This document shows positions 8,862-17,408 of a stretch of DNA of 64,000 bases, piece by piece. The stretch is from Halobaculum limi (GTDB taxonomy: Archaea > Halobacteriota > Halobacteria > Halobacteriales > Haloferacaceae), in NCBI RefSeq assembly GCF_029490015.1, contig NZ_CP120468.1:1178001-1242000 (forward strand). Reading direction: 5' to 3'. The notes beneath the pieces were generated by a model. That model was not told the origin of the DNA. It saw nothing but the letters and a program-made list of their open reading frames with translations, and ran no database searches. Both the position numbers and the translations under genes were made by a program. Each line of letters starts with the position of its first letter. The first letter of the stretch is position 1.

Positions 8862-9750
8862 GCGGCTCCACGCACTGTGGCAGATGACGCGGCCGGCACA
8901 GGTGCTGCTCATCGTCGTGGTGTACTGGCTCGGCGTCGCCATCGCACTCGCTCGCGGCGGGTCGCTCGACGCCGTCGCAGTCGCCGGCGGTGCGGGCGCG
9001 ACCGTCGCCACGGCCGTGACCGTCCACTACGCCAACGAGTACGCCGACTACGACACCGACCGCCGAACCGAGCGCACGCCGTTCTCGGGCGGGAGCGGGG
9101 CACTCGTCGACCTCGACGTGCCCGACCCGCGGCGCTTCGCGTGGCGAGCGACAGTCGCCAGCGGCGTCGTCGCCGTCGCCGCCGTCCTCGCTGTCGGCGC
9201 GGTGGGCGTCCCGGTCACGACCCAAGTGCTGCTGTTTGCGGTGTTCGTCCTCGGGTGGGCGTACTCTCTCCCGCCGATCAGACTCATTTCGCGTGGGATT
9301 GGCGAGGCGACGAACGTTCTGCTCGGGGCGATACTCCTCCCGCTTGCGGGGTACGCGACGGTCGCGACGCCCGACGCGACGGCGGTGCTCGCGCTGGTGC
9401 CGTTCGCGTGGCTGGTCGTCCCGAACCTCCTCGCGACCCACTACGCCGACCGTGAAGCCGACGCCGCGACGGGGAAGCGCACGCTCGCGGTTCGGTTCTC
9501 CGGTCCGGCGTTGCGACGCCTGGGCGTCGGGTTCGCCGCTGGCTATCCCGTCCTCGTCGGGGTCGTCGCCCTCGTGGATCTGGTTCCGTCGATCGTAGTC
9601 GTCGCCCACGCACTCGCGGTGCCGCCTGCGGCGTGGACCGTCCGGACGCTCACGCGCCGCCGGTCACCGCTCCCCGCAGTCGCCGCGATGGTGACGCTCG
9701 CGACGGCGTCGCCGCTCGCGTGGACGTGGACGTGGCTCGCGCACGCCTGA
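8854..9750 (+). CDS. UbiA-family prenyltransferase
   Basis: Integral membrane enzyme of about eight helices that transfers an isoprenoid chain to an aromatic or other acceptor. Both Asp-rich motifs are present: NEYADYDTDRRTERTPFSGG (motif 1) and HYADREADAATGKRTLAVR (motif 2), which bind Mg-diphosphate. The family includes MenA (menaquinone), heme O synthase and lipid prenyltransferases; the GGSGAL sequence after motif 1 is most like MenA-type enzymes, but the substrate is not proven. Start is GTG at 8854 (overlap with the previous gene); an internal ATG at 8884 (MTRPAQVLL) is an alternative. Confidence 0.92.
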   Translation: MRRRLHALWQMTRPAQVLLIVVVYWLGVAIALARGGSLDAVAVAGGAGATVATAVTVHYANEYADYDTDRRTERTPFSGGSGALVDLDVPDPRRFAWRATVASGVVAVAAVLAVGAVGVPVTTQVLLFAVFVLGWAYSLPPIRLISRGIGEATNVLLGAILLPLAGYATVATPDATAVLALVPFAWLVVPNLLATHYADREADAATGKRTLAVRFSGPALRRLGVGFAAGYPVLVGVVALVDLVPSIVVVAHALAVPPAAWTVRTLTRRRSPLPAVAAMVTLATASPLAWTWTWLAHA

Positions 9751-9786
9751 GCAAACCCCTCTGTGGTCGCTACCCCACTACTGGCC

Positions 9787-10533
9787 GTGAGCCATTCCGC
9801 GGAAGACGAGGAGCCGTCCACCGCCGCCACGGATCCGCTCGCGGTGAGTCGCGCGTTGCTGGTTGGCGTCAAGCGCGGGGAGTCGGTCGAGGCGGAACGC
9901 GAGTCGCTGGCGGCGCACTCGGAGACCGCGCTGGACGCACTCGACGACGCCGAGCGGCTCGCCTTCTGGCTCAACTGCTACAACGCCGCCGCCCAACTGC
10001 TCGTCGCCGACCGGCCCGCACTGTACGAGTCGCGCCGGCGGTTCTTCGCCGCAGACGCGCTGACGGTCGCCGGAACCGCCCTGTCGCTCGACGACATCGA
10101 ACACGGCCTGCTTCGCGGACACTCGAAGTACGGCCTCGGCTACCTCCCGCGCGTGCGCCCGGCGGCGTTCGAGCGTCGCCACCGCGTGGACTCGGTCGAC
10201 CCGCGTATCCACTTCGCGCTCAACTGCGCGGCGGCGTCGTGTCCTGCCATCGCCGCGTACTCGACTAACGTGGACGCGGAACTCGACGACGCGACGGCGC
10301 TGTACCTCGACCGCACCGTCGAGTTCGACCCGGACGCCGGGCCGTTCGGCCGCGGCGTCGTTCGCGTGCCGCGGGTGTGTCTGTGGTTCCACGGCGACTT
10401 TGGAGGTGTGGCCGGGGTCCGGGCGCTGTTGCGCGACCACGACCTGATCGGCGCAGACGACCGCCCGTGGGTCCGCTATCACGGCTGGGACTGGACCCGG
10501 CGAGTCGGGTGGTTCCGCGACGACGAGACGTGA
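9787..10533 (+). CDS. DUF547 domain protein, 248 aa
   Basis: Family hallmarks are LAFWLNCYNAAAQLLV (about residue 58) and RIHFALNCAAASCPAI (about residue 140), the latter with the invariant Cys and Ser-Cys-Pro. DUF547 adopts a papain/transglutaminase-like fold in some members, yet activity is not established. No signal peptide. GTG at 9787 (VSHSAEDEE) is preferred because the residues after it are acidic; GTG at 9763 would add eight hydrophobic residues and is the alternative. Follows the UbiA gene by 36 nt on the same strand. Confidence 0.85.
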   Translation: MSHSAEDEEPSTAATDPLAVSRALLVGVKRGESVEAERESLAAHSETALDALDDAERLAFWLNCYNAAAQLLVADRPALYESRRRFFAADALTVAGTALSLDDIEHGLLRGHSKYGLGYLPRVRPAAFERRHRVDSVDPRIHFALNCAAASCPAIAAYSTNVDAELDDATALYLDRTVEFDPDAGPFGRGVVRVPRVCLWFHGDFGGVAGVRALLRDHDLIGADDRPWVRYHGWDWTRRVGWFRDDET

Positions 10534-10589
10534 GACCGCGGGACGGGGAACCCGCATACTTTTGGCCGGCCCGCGCAAGGTTTCGGGTA

Positions 10590-10781
10590 ATGAAGGAGTC
10601 CCTGTTGGACATCGTCTGCTGTCCGCTGGACAAACACGACCTCGACCTCGAGGTGACCGAACGCGAAGAGGGTGACGACAGTGAAATCATCGAGGGGACG
10701 CTCACCTGCACCGACTGCGGGGAGACGTACCCCATCGAAGACGGTATCCCGAATCTCCTGCCGCCGGATATGCGCGAGTAA
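10590..10781 (+). CDS. Trm112-family methyltransferase activator, 63 aa
   Basis: Small zinc-ribbon protein that in archaea and eukaryotes binds and activates several tRNA, rRNA and release-factor methyltransferases. LLDIVCCPLDKHDLDL at the N-terminus and LTCTDCGETYPIEDGIPNLLP at the C-terminus match the family closely. Oddity: the first knuckle is CCPLD rather than CPxC, so only one or two adjacent cysteines (10, 11) plus the CTDC pair remain for metal. TATA-like CATACTTTTG lies about 30 nt upstream of the ATG. Confidence 0.92.
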   Translation: MKESLLDIVCCPLDKHDLDLEVTEREEGDDSEIIEGTLTCTDCGETYPIEDGIPNLLPPDMRE

Positions 10782-10872
10782 CGGGCGACGGTCGACGACC
10801 GACGCCGAACACACCCCGGCGTCACCCGGACGCCTGCCAACCTTTTTGCCGTAACCGAGCGGAGAAACCATC

Positions 10873-11490
10873 GTGTCGTCAGAGGGGGACCCGTTGGGGG
10901 TCACACTGAACCGGGACCGACTGAACGAGGCCACAGCGCCCGACACGTACCGCGCCGACGGCGATTTCGCCGTCGAACTCCGCAACGAGGGCGCACCAGT
11001 CCACGTCCACCTCCGGTTCCAGGGACCGCTCGCCGCGGTCGCGAGCGTCGCGAACTCGAACTACTACGTCGACGAGGGAGCGACCAGCGCCGTCGGCGTC
11101 TCCGTCGCAGACATCGACGAATCCGTCGAGGGCGCGGTAGAGATCGTCACCGGCCACGGCGCAGATGGGACGAGCGTCGCCGTCACCGTCGACCCGCCGC
11201 CGGCGCCGGTCGACGTCGACGAGTCGTTCGGGTCGCCACGGGCGGCCCAGCGTGCGACCGCCGAGACGAACGACGACGAGAGCGGGGAGAACACGGGCGG
11301 ACCGACGCTCCCCGACCTCGGTTCGCGACTGCCCGACACCGGGACGCTCTCGGTCGTCGCCATCGCCGTCGCTGCCCTCCTCGGTGCGGGAGTCGTCGCC
11401 GTCACGCTGGACGGACTGGCCGTGACGCTCGGCGTCGTGGCGGTCCTCGTCGCCGTCGTCGTCGCGATGTTCCTGCTTCTGGAGAACTGA
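10873..11490 (+). CDS. Membrane-anchored protein with N-terminal beta domain, 205 aa
   Basis: GTG start (VSSEGDPLGVTLN) about 24 nt after CCTTTTTGCC, a good leaderless promoter. Residues 1-110 are beta-rich with an Ig/CARDB-like flavour (ELRNEGAPVHVHLRFQG). An acidic linker follows, then two hydrophobic helices (about 157-175 and 180-202) with no charged loop between them. This matches a haloarchaeal family (DUF7524, uncertain) of unknown role. The beta domain has no signal peptide, so it may be cytoplasmic. Confidence 0.82.
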   Translation: MSSEGDPLGVTLNRDRLNEATAPDTYRADGDFAVELRNEGAPVHVHLRFQGPLAAVASVANSNYYVDEGATSAVGVSVADIDESVEGAVEIVTGHGADGTSVAVTVDPPPAPVDVDESFGSPRAAQRATAETNDDESGENTGGPTLPDLGSRLPDTGTLSVVAIAVAALLGAGVVAVTLDGLAVTLGVVAVLVAVVVAMFLLLEN

Positions 11491-11529
11491 GACCGCGTCG
11501 CTGGCGGTGACGGTGTCGACGGAGAGGGA

Positions 11530-12864
11530 TTACTCCTCGTCGTCGTGGTCGCTGTGGTCGTCGTGGTCGCCGTCGTCACTGTGGTCGTCGTGGTCGCCGT
11601 CGTCGCTGTGGTCGTCGTGGTCGCCGTCGTCGCTGTGGTCGCTGTGGTCGCCGTCGTCGCTGTGGTCGTCGTGGTCGCCGTCGTCGCTGTGGTCGCTGTG
11701 GTCGCCGTCGTCGCTGTGGTCGCTGTGGTCGCCGTCGTCGCTGTGGTCGTCGTGGTTCTCGCCGTGATGTTCGTCGGGTTCGGTCGGAACACCACCGAGG
11801 TTGCCGTGGTCGTCGAACAGTTTCGCGCGGAGGTAGCGCGTCCGGTAGCGGTTGGCGTCCTCGTACACGTCGGCCTCGCGTATCTCGTCGACCCGGTCGT
11901 CGGCGACGGCCTCGATGATGCCCTCGACCTGTTCTTTCTCGCTGGGCGTGAGGTGGAACGTGTACTCGCGAGGCTCTTCTTCCTCTAACTTCGTCCACTT
12001 GCGCCCGGCGGCGACGACGAGCGAACACGGCTCCCGGCACGGGAACGCGCCGGTGCCGCCGTCGGCCGCGAGTTCGTCGTCCGCGCTGTACTGCCACTCC
12101 CGGCGTTTCGTACACTGGGAGTCGTCACACGCCGCCTCCGCGACCCACTCGACGGCCTCGCGTGGCAACTCGGAGACGATGCCGTAGATGCCCGTCTGTC
12201 GCTCCATCGTGTCTGCCCAGTGGTCGACGTCGAGCGTCCCCTGCTGTTCGCGGTACCAGTTGGCGACCGTCGCGGGGTACAGCGTCTCGACCGTCTCGAC
12301 GGCGTCGCGCCACGAGAGGTCGGAGAACACCCACCCCGTCTGGAGGTTCGTCGCCGTCTTCAGCGGGCGGTACTCTCCGTCGTCGTCGAACTTTGCGATG
12401 TCGCGAGCGTCGAGGGGGTCGTGGTACGCCTCCAAGTCGTCGACCGCGTGGTCGGCGTCGTCGACGTGGCGCACGTCGTAGTGGCGGTAGCCGTCGTCGG
12501 CGTCGACGGTCGCCTCGATTCGGAGTTGCCCCCACTCGGTGACCATCCCGTCGGCGAGGGCGTCGTATCGCTCGTGGACCGCGTGGTGGTCGGCGGCCTC
12601 CGCGTGGCGGAGGAACGCCCGACGCGGGGAGTCGTGTCGCTGGACCTCCCGCTCCCAGAAGTACCAGTTCGTGACGTACGAACTGTCGTCGGCGTGGGCG
12701 TGGAGTTCCGACTCCGAGAGGCCGGTCGCCTCGTGGTCGGGTGTGGCGAACGTGTAGCCGCCGTCACCGTCCCCGTCGTCGTGTTCGTGTGCCACGTGGA
12801 GACCGTCGAACTCGATGCCCGATTCGGCTTCGCCGAGGAGGGCGTCGAACTGTCGCGCGAGCAT
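11530..12864 (-). CDS. DR2241-type Fe-S protein of the cobalamin pathway with His/Asp repeat tail, 444 aa
   Basis: Lies directly downstream of cbiX, its start abutting the cbiX stop. Residues 1-240 form the stabilising domain; a four-cysteine set (C246, C251, C276, C280; CDDSQC and CREPC) fits the 4Fe-4S domain described for Deinococcus DR2241-like proteins, which are fused or adjacent to CbiX chelatases. Residues 296-355 complete the globular part. From residue 370 to the end the chain is a tandem repeat of nine residues (D-H-D/S-D-H-S-D-D-G) ending in HDDEE. Such a tail would bind divalent metal and may feed cobalt to CbiX (inference). Confidence 0.88.
   Translation of the reverse strand: MLARQFDALLGEAESGIEFDGLHVAHEHDDGDGDGGYTFATPDHEATGLSESELHAHADDSSYVTNWYFWEREVQRHDSPRRAFLRHAEAADHHAVHERYDALADGMVTEWGQLRIEATVDADDGYRHYDVRHVDDADHAVDDLEAYHDPLDARDIAKFDDDGEYRPLKTATNLQTGWVFSDLSWRDAVETVETLYPATVANWYREQQGTLDVDHWADTMERQTGIYGIVSELPREAVEWVAEAACDDSQCTKRREWQYSADDELAADGGTGAFPCREPCSLVVAAGRKWTKLEEEEPREYTFHLTPSEKEQVEGIIEAVADDRVDEIREADVYEDANRYRTRYLRAKLFDDHGNLGGVPTEPDEHHGENHDDHSDDGDHSDHSDDGDHSDHSDDGDHDDHSDDGDHSDHSDDGDHDDHSDDGDHDDHSDDGDHDDHSDHDDEE
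11533..11757 (-). repeat. 27-bp tandem repeat encoding His/Asp nonapeptides
   Basis: About eight units encode variants of DHDDHSDDG and DHSDHSDDG at the C-terminus of the DR2241-type protein. Units differ mainly by GAC/AGC (Asp/Ser) at the third residue. DNA conservation is high between units, so copy number probably changes by slippage or unequal recombination. This is coding, not a CRISPR array. Confidence 0.92.
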
Positions 12865-13743
12865 TCAGTCGTCCGCCCCCGGAGCGACGCGAGTGGTCTC
12901 ACGGACCGTCTCGATGGCAGCCGTCACGTCCGCGCCCGCGTCGGCGGCGCGTTCGAGGACGACGTCGGCCATCAGCGCCTCCGTGCCGACCGCGCCGGCG
13001 TACCAGATGCGGTGGCCGTCCACTTCGGCGGGCACGTCGTAGCCGGTGCGGTAGTCGTCGGTGAGGCCCATGTCCTCGGGGATGTCCTCCTGCGTGTGGA
13101 AGCCGTCGGAGATGAACAGGGGGACGACGACGACGTCTTCGACCTCGAAGAAGTCGGTCACGTCGTCGACTTCTGGTTCCTCGTCCATGTACAGCGCCTG
13201 CACCTCGTCGAAGCGGTCCATCTCGCGTACGCGCTGGGCGTGGTACTCGATGGCCTTCGCGGAGTTTGCGTTGCGTTCGGTGCCGTGGCCGACGACGGCG
13301 AAGCCGAACCCCTCGCCCACATCGGGGTTGCCGGTGACACTCTCGGCGCGGCGAACGAGGACGTCAGTCATCGACTCGTGGGTGCCGACCGGCCCGCAGT
13401 AGTGGACGGTCTGTCCGGTGTCTTCGGCGGTGTAGGTGGCGACGTCCGCCGAGAGGCCGTCGGAGTCCCAGTCGGCCACGTCCCAGTCGTCGAGGCGGAG
13501 TTCCCGGGGGATGACCTGCTCGGTGAAGTAGCCCTCCGAGATGAACATCGGGACGACGTACACCTCGTCGGCCTCGCAGGTGCGGAGCACCTCCCGGAGA
13601 CTCGGCTCTTCTTTCCAGAAGCCGGTTCGAACCTCGTCGAACGCCCCGGCCGCGCGGATGGTGTCCGCGTGGTCGTAGGTGGGTGCGCTCGACCCGGGGT
13701 TGAGATGCGACCCGTGGGCGACGATGACCAGCGCCTGACTCAT
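12865..13743 (-). CDS. cbiX: Sirohydrochlorin cobaltochelatase (long, two-domain CbiX)
   Basis: Inserts Co(II) into sirohydrochlorin in the anaerobic cobalamin pathway. The 292-residue chain holds two CbiX repeats: the first with VAHGSH (His10) and VPMFISEGYFTE, the second with VGHGTERN (His153) and VPLFISDGFHTQED. These give the catalytic and metal-binding His/Glu residues. Start is the ATG at 13743 (MSQALVIVAHGS). It is the first gene of a two-gene minus-strand unit with the DR2241-type protein. The rest of a cob/cbi cluster is not in the window. Confidence 0.95.
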   Translation of the reverse strand: MSQALVIVAHGSHLNPGSSAPTYDHADTIRAAGAFDEVRTGFWKEEPSLREVLRTCEADEVYVVPMFISEGYFTEQVIPRELRLDDWDVADWDSDGLSADVATYTAEDTGQTVHYCGPVGTHESMTDVLVRRAESVTGNPDVGEGFGFAVVGHGTERNANSAKAIEYHAQRVREMDRFDEVQALYMDEEPEVDDVTDFFEVEDVVVVPLFISDGFHTQEDIPEDMGLTDDYRTGYDVPAEVDGHRIWYAGAVGTEALMADVVLERAADAGADVTAAIETVRETTRVAPGADD

Positions 13744-13936
13744 ACGCGATTTACGGGGCGGCGCGACCTTATCGCCTTCGGCAGCGGCGGCAGTGAGTGT
13801 GTGTGACTCCAGGCTGAGAGCGTCGCGGGCGGCCGATTCGAGGCGCACGACGCGGAGTCGGGTTGGGCACGTCGACCCGGCCGACATCGGGCGGCGGACC
13901 GCCGAGATTATGTCCGCCGCCGTCGGCCACTCGGCA

Positions 13937-14443
13937 ATGACTGTCGCCGAGGAGACACGCGCCGCCGTCCGCGAGCGGCCGTTCCTGTACGACGCACTCG
14001 CGGCGGGCGTCGCCAACTACGCCGCCGCCGCCGAGACGCTCGACGTCGACGCCGACGCCGATGCCGTCGCGACTGCACTGCGCCGATTCGCCGCCGACCT
14101 CGACCTGGCGACGACCGCCGAGGCCGACGCCCGCGTGACGATGCAGCGCCGGGTCGGTGTCGTCGACGCGGATGCCGACGTGGACACCGATGTGGACGAC
14201 GAGGAAGCCCTGCTGTCGGTCGGTGGCCAGCGATTCGCCGCCGGTGCGGGCGACGGAACGGCGATTCTCGCTACCGGCACGGTCGACGTGGAGACACTCG
14301 AACGCGTCCTCGGTCGACTTCGCGTCGGGGGCGTTTCGGTGGAAGCGGCAGCCGTGACGCCGTCGGCGCTCGCCGTCGTCGTCGGGCGACGCGACGGCGC
14401 GACCGCGCTTCGCGTCGTCGAGGCGGTCGTCGACGGGGCGTGA
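13937..14443 (+). CDS. Conserved haloarchaeal protein, possibly ACT-like regulator, 168 aa
   Basis: Start MTVAEETRAAVRERPFLYDAL; the open frame reaches back to 13793, but the segment before 13937 is Arg-rich, and an ATTATG element lies about 28 nt before this ATG. The N-terminal helices include FLYDALAAGVANYAAAAETL, an HTH-like pattern; the C-terminal half (DEEALLSVGG, then two beta-alpha-beta units) resembles an ACT fold. I believe it belongs to DUF7523; no function is known to me. It precedes cysS by 57 nt. Confidence 0.82.
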   Translation: MTVAEETRAAVRERPFLYDALAAGVANYAAAAETLDVDADADAVATALRRFAADLDLATTAEADARVTMQRRVGVVDADADVDTDVDDEEALLSVGGQRFAAGAGDGTAILATGTVDVETLERVLGRLRVGGVSVEAAAVTPSALAVVVGRRDGATALRVVEAVVDGA

Positions 14444-14500
14444 TCGGGTCGGGACGAACTTCGACCGTTTATCAGGGAGGCCCGCGTACCGCCGCCCGAT

Positions 14501-16015
14501 ATGGGTCTGTCCGTGACCAACACCCTGACGGGCGAGCGCGAGGCGTTCGAGCCGGCGAGCGACGACGAGGTTCTCCTGTACGTCTGTGGGCTGACGGTCT
14601 CGGACGACGCCCACCTCGGCCACGCTCGGCTGTGGTTCCACGCCGACGTCCTCGACCGCTGGCTGACGTGGCTCGGCTACGACGTGCGCCACGTCGAGAA
14701 CGTCACCGACGTGAACGAGAAGATCGCCGCCCGCGTCGGCGAACGCGACGGCTGGGATACCGAGGCCGACGTGGCCCGCCACTTCACCCAACAGGTGATC
14801 GACGACATGCGCGGGCTGAACCTCAAGCGCGCGGAGGTGTACCCTCGCGTCTCCGAACACGTCCCCGAGATCATCGCGCTCATCGAACGCCTGATCGAGT
14901 CGGGTCACGCTTACGAGGCCAACGGCTCCGTCTACTTCGACGTGACCTCCTTCGACGACTACGGCCACCTGTCGAACCAACGGCCCGACGAACTGGAGGC
15001 CGACGACGACGTGGACGCCCACACCGAGAAGCGCCACCCCGCCGACTTCGCGCTGTGGAAGGCCGACGGCGTCAGCGCGGAGGCAGTTCGCGAACACCGG
15101 AAACACGACCACGACGGTGACCTCCCCACCGGCCAGACGTGGGAGTCTCCGTGGGGCGAGGGGCGCCCTGGCTGGCACATCGAGTGCTCCGCGATGTCGA
15201 CGACGCACCTCGGCGACACCCTCGACGTCCACATGGGCGGGCGTGACCTCGTGTTCCCCCACCACGAGAACGAGATTGCACAGAGCGAGGCCGCGACCGA
15301 GCACACGTTCGCCCGCTACTGGCTCCACAACGGTCTGCTAGAGACGAAGGAGGACAAGATGTCCTCCAGCCTGGGCAACTTCTTCACCGTCTCGGACGCC
15401 CTCGACGAGTTCGGCGTCAACGTCGTGCGCACGTTCTACTTGGGCGCACAGTACCGCGGTGACCAAGTGTTCTCCGCGGACGCGATGACCGAGGCCGAAG
15501 AGCGGTGGGAACGACTCGAACGCGCCTACGAGACGGCCGTCGACGCCTGCGACTCCGTCGACGCACACGCGAAGGCGACCGACGACGACCTCCGTGGCGC
15601 GGTCGACGACGCCCGCGAGACGGTCGTCGAGTCGATGAACGACGACCTGAACGTGCGAGGAGCGTTCGGTGCCCTCCTCGAACTGGCGACGGCGGTGAAC
15701 AGCCACGTCGACAGCGTCGACGCCGGTGGCGACGGAGAGACGGATGACTCCGACGGCTACGACTACCGCGGGCTTCACCGGGCAGTCGAGACGTTCGAGG
15801 AGTTCGGCGGCGACGTGTTCGGTCTCGAACTCGGGCGCGAGGCCGGCGGCGACGTGGAACTGGTCGAGGGTCTCGCGTCGCTCGTCTTGGACGTTCGCGA
15901 GGCCGAACGCGAGGCGGGCAACTACGAGCGTGCCGACCGCCTCCGCGACGACTTGGAGGCGCTCGGGCTCAGCGTCGAAGACGGCGACGACGGTCCGGAA
16001 GTTCGATTCGAGTAG
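14501..16015 (+). CDS. cysS: Cysteinyl-tRNA synthetase
   Basis: Charges tRNA-Cys with cysteine. Class I signatures are clear: HLGH at residues 38-41 in place of HIGH, KMSSS at residue 286 and GRPGWHIECSAM with a zinc-ligand Cys; Cys29 is another zinc ligand. Length 504 is slightly above bacterial enzymes because of acidic insertions (for example DGDGETDDSDGYD near residue 408), a normal haloarchaeal trait. A TATA-like CGTTTATCAG at 14465-14474 sits about 30 nt before the ATG. Confidence 0.97.
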   Translation: MGLSVTNTLTGEREAFEPASDDEVLLYVCGLTVSDDAHLGHARLWFHADVLDRWLTWLGYDVRHVENVTDVNEKIAARVGERDGWDTEADVARHFTQQVIDDMRGLNLKRAEVYPRVSEHVPEIIALIERLIESGHAYEANGSVYFDVTSFDDYGHLSNQRPDELEADDDVDAHTEKRHPADFALWKADGVSAEAVREHRKHDHDGDLPTGQTWESPWGEGRPGWHIECSAMSTTHLGDTLDVHMGGRDLVFPHHENEIAQSEAATEHTFARYWLHNGLLETKEDKMSSSLGNFFTVSDALDEFGVNVVRTFYLGAQYRGDQVFSADAMTEAEERWERLERAYETAVDACDSVDAHAKATDDDLRGAVDDARETVVESMNDDLNVRGAFGALLELATAVNSHVDSVDAGGDGETDDSDGYDYRGLHRAVETFEEFGGDVFGLELGREAGGDVELVEGLASLVLDVREAEREAGNYERADRLRDDLEALGLSVEDGDDGPEVRFE

Positions 16016-16039
16016 CAGGCCCCGGGTTCGTCTCTCTGG

Positions 16040-16978
16040 CTACGCCGCGTCTGTCGCGTCGCGGCCGTCCTCGGAGTCGGTCGCGCCCATCACCGCCGGG
16101 ACGACCAACACCGGTCGGTCTGCGCTGCGGACGACTCGCTCTGCGACGCTCCCGAGCATAATCCGACGGATGCCTCTCCGGCCGTGCGTGCCGACGACGA
16201 CCAAATCGGCGTCGACCGTGGCAGCGTGTTCGCGGATTCGACGACCGGCCTCACCGTCGAGTATCTCCGTCGTCAGCGGGACGCCCCGCTCGTCTGCCCG
16301 CTCACGGACTCTGTCGAGCGCCGCCGTCGCGCCCTCGGTGAGGGCGGTTCGCACCGATTCGGCAACCCCATCGCTCACCGTTCCAGCGCCGATGCTCGCG
16401 AGCGCCCTCGACTCGTCGACGGCGCTCACGGCCGTGAGTCGCCCGCCCAACGCCGCCGTCAGGTCGACGGAGACTTGCTCGGCCGGTAGGGCGGCGTCGC
16501 TGCCGTCGGTGGCGACGAGGACGTCGCTGTCGGGGCCCCAGTCGCGAATCTCGTCGTCGCCGTGGACGGTGAGGACGGGGACTTCCGCCGTGCGGATGAC
16601 CGCTTCGGCGACACTCCCGAGGAGGACCCGCCTCGTGCCGCCGCGGCCGTGTGTCCCGAGGACGAGCAGGTCGGCGTCCGTCTCCGCGACGTGGGCGACC
16701 AACTCCTTGTAGGGTGACCCACGTCGAACCTCCGGAACCGCCTCGACGCCCGCCTCTCGCGCCCGGTCTGCGGCGTCCTCGACGAACGAGGCCGCCTCCT
16801 GTCGATTCCGTTCGACGTCTGTCACCCGCTGTCCCATCGGGAACGGGTCGACGACGGCGCAGGGGTGGACCCGCGCGCCGACCGCCGCCGCGACCGCGAT
16901 GGCGGTGTCGACCGCCTCGGTCGCCGGATCGCTCCCGTCGGTCCCGACCACGATGTCGGTGACTTCGTAACGATTCAT
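16040..16978 (-). CDS. Tandem universal stress protein (two UspA domains), 312 aa
   Basis: Two UspA folds in one chain, residues about 7-140 and 155-300. Each starts with VVGTDGSD or VLVATDGSD and ends with an ATP-binding loop: GTHGRGGTRRVLLGSVAEAV and GTHGRRGIRRIMLGSVAERV, matching G-2x-G-9x-G-S/T. The protein should bind ATP as an intramolecular pseudo-dimer. Start is the ATG at 16978; the preceding GTG is less likely. Stop lies 24 nt from the convergent cysS stop. Confidence 0.93.
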   Translation of the reverse strand: MNRYEVTDIVVGTDGSDPATEAVDTAIAVAAAVGARVHPCAVVDPFPMGQRVTDVERNRQEAASFVEDAADRAREAGVEAVPEVRRGSPYKELVAHVAETDADLLVLGTHGRGGTRRVLLGSVAEAVIRTAEVPVLTVHGDDEIRDWGPDSDVLVATDGSDAALPAEQVSVDLTAALGGRLTAVSAVDESRALASIGAGTVSDGVAESVRTALTEGATAALDRVRERADERGVPLTTEILDGEAGRRIREHAATVDADLVVVGTHGRRGIRRIMLGSVAERVVRSADRPVLVVPAVMGATDSEDGRDATDAA

Positions 16979-17053
16979 CACTCCCTATTGACACGGTGGG
17001 AGCATAAAGTGCCACAGTAGGTACACGACGCTGGGAGTGCGTCAGTCCTCGAG

Positions 17054-17341
17054 TCACTCCATCGTGAACAGGTGGGTGTCCTCGGGAATCGTGAACAGGC
17101 CGAGGCGAACGCCGCAGTCGAGCCATCCGTAGCCGTAGGAGTAGGACGCGAGCGCGTTCACGGGGTCGTCGTTCGCGCGGAAGTGGCGACCGTCCTCCAG
17201 ATACGAGACGGCCATCTCCTCGCACTCCTCGGCCATCGCGTACAGCGGCGTCCCCTCGGGGACGCACACCTCTGCCTCCGCGAGGGCGGCCTCCAGCATC
17301 TCGCCGTACCGGGTCGTCTTCTCGTCGAGGTCGGCGGGCAT
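17054..17341 (-). CDS. DUF357 family protein, 95 aa
   Basis: A short all-alpha protein: YGEMLEAALAEAEV, EECEEMAVSYLEDGRHF and DPVNALASYSYGYGWLDCGVRLG form the three helices of the DUF357 family, which is archaeal and of unknown function. No signal or membrane segment. Same strand as the Lrp-type regulator upstream (67 nt apart). Confidence 0.9.
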   Translation of the reverse strand: MPADLDEKTTRYGEMLEAALAEAEVCVPEGTPLYAMAEECEEMAVSYLEDGRHFRANDDPVNALASYSYGYGWLDCGVRLGLFTIPEDTHLFTME

Positions 17342-17408
17342 ACGCGACTATCCTCCGTGCGGTTCCCTGAGCGTGTCGTTGTTGATTGGGCTCGTCTGAG
17401 CGACGGGA

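Noticed and set aside
11533-11757. Regular repeats that could be taken for a CRISPR array
   Set aside because: Unit is 27 bp, spacer-free, in frame and encodes a peptide repeat.
11545-11988. Plus-strand ORF rich in Val/Ala opposite the DR2241-type gene
   Set aside because: It is the antisense reading of the His/Asp repeat codons; the minus-strand frame has conserved domains and normal start.
13793-13936. Longer start for the gene at 13937
   Set aside because: The extension is Arg/Ser-rich and the TATA-like ATTATG lies inside it.
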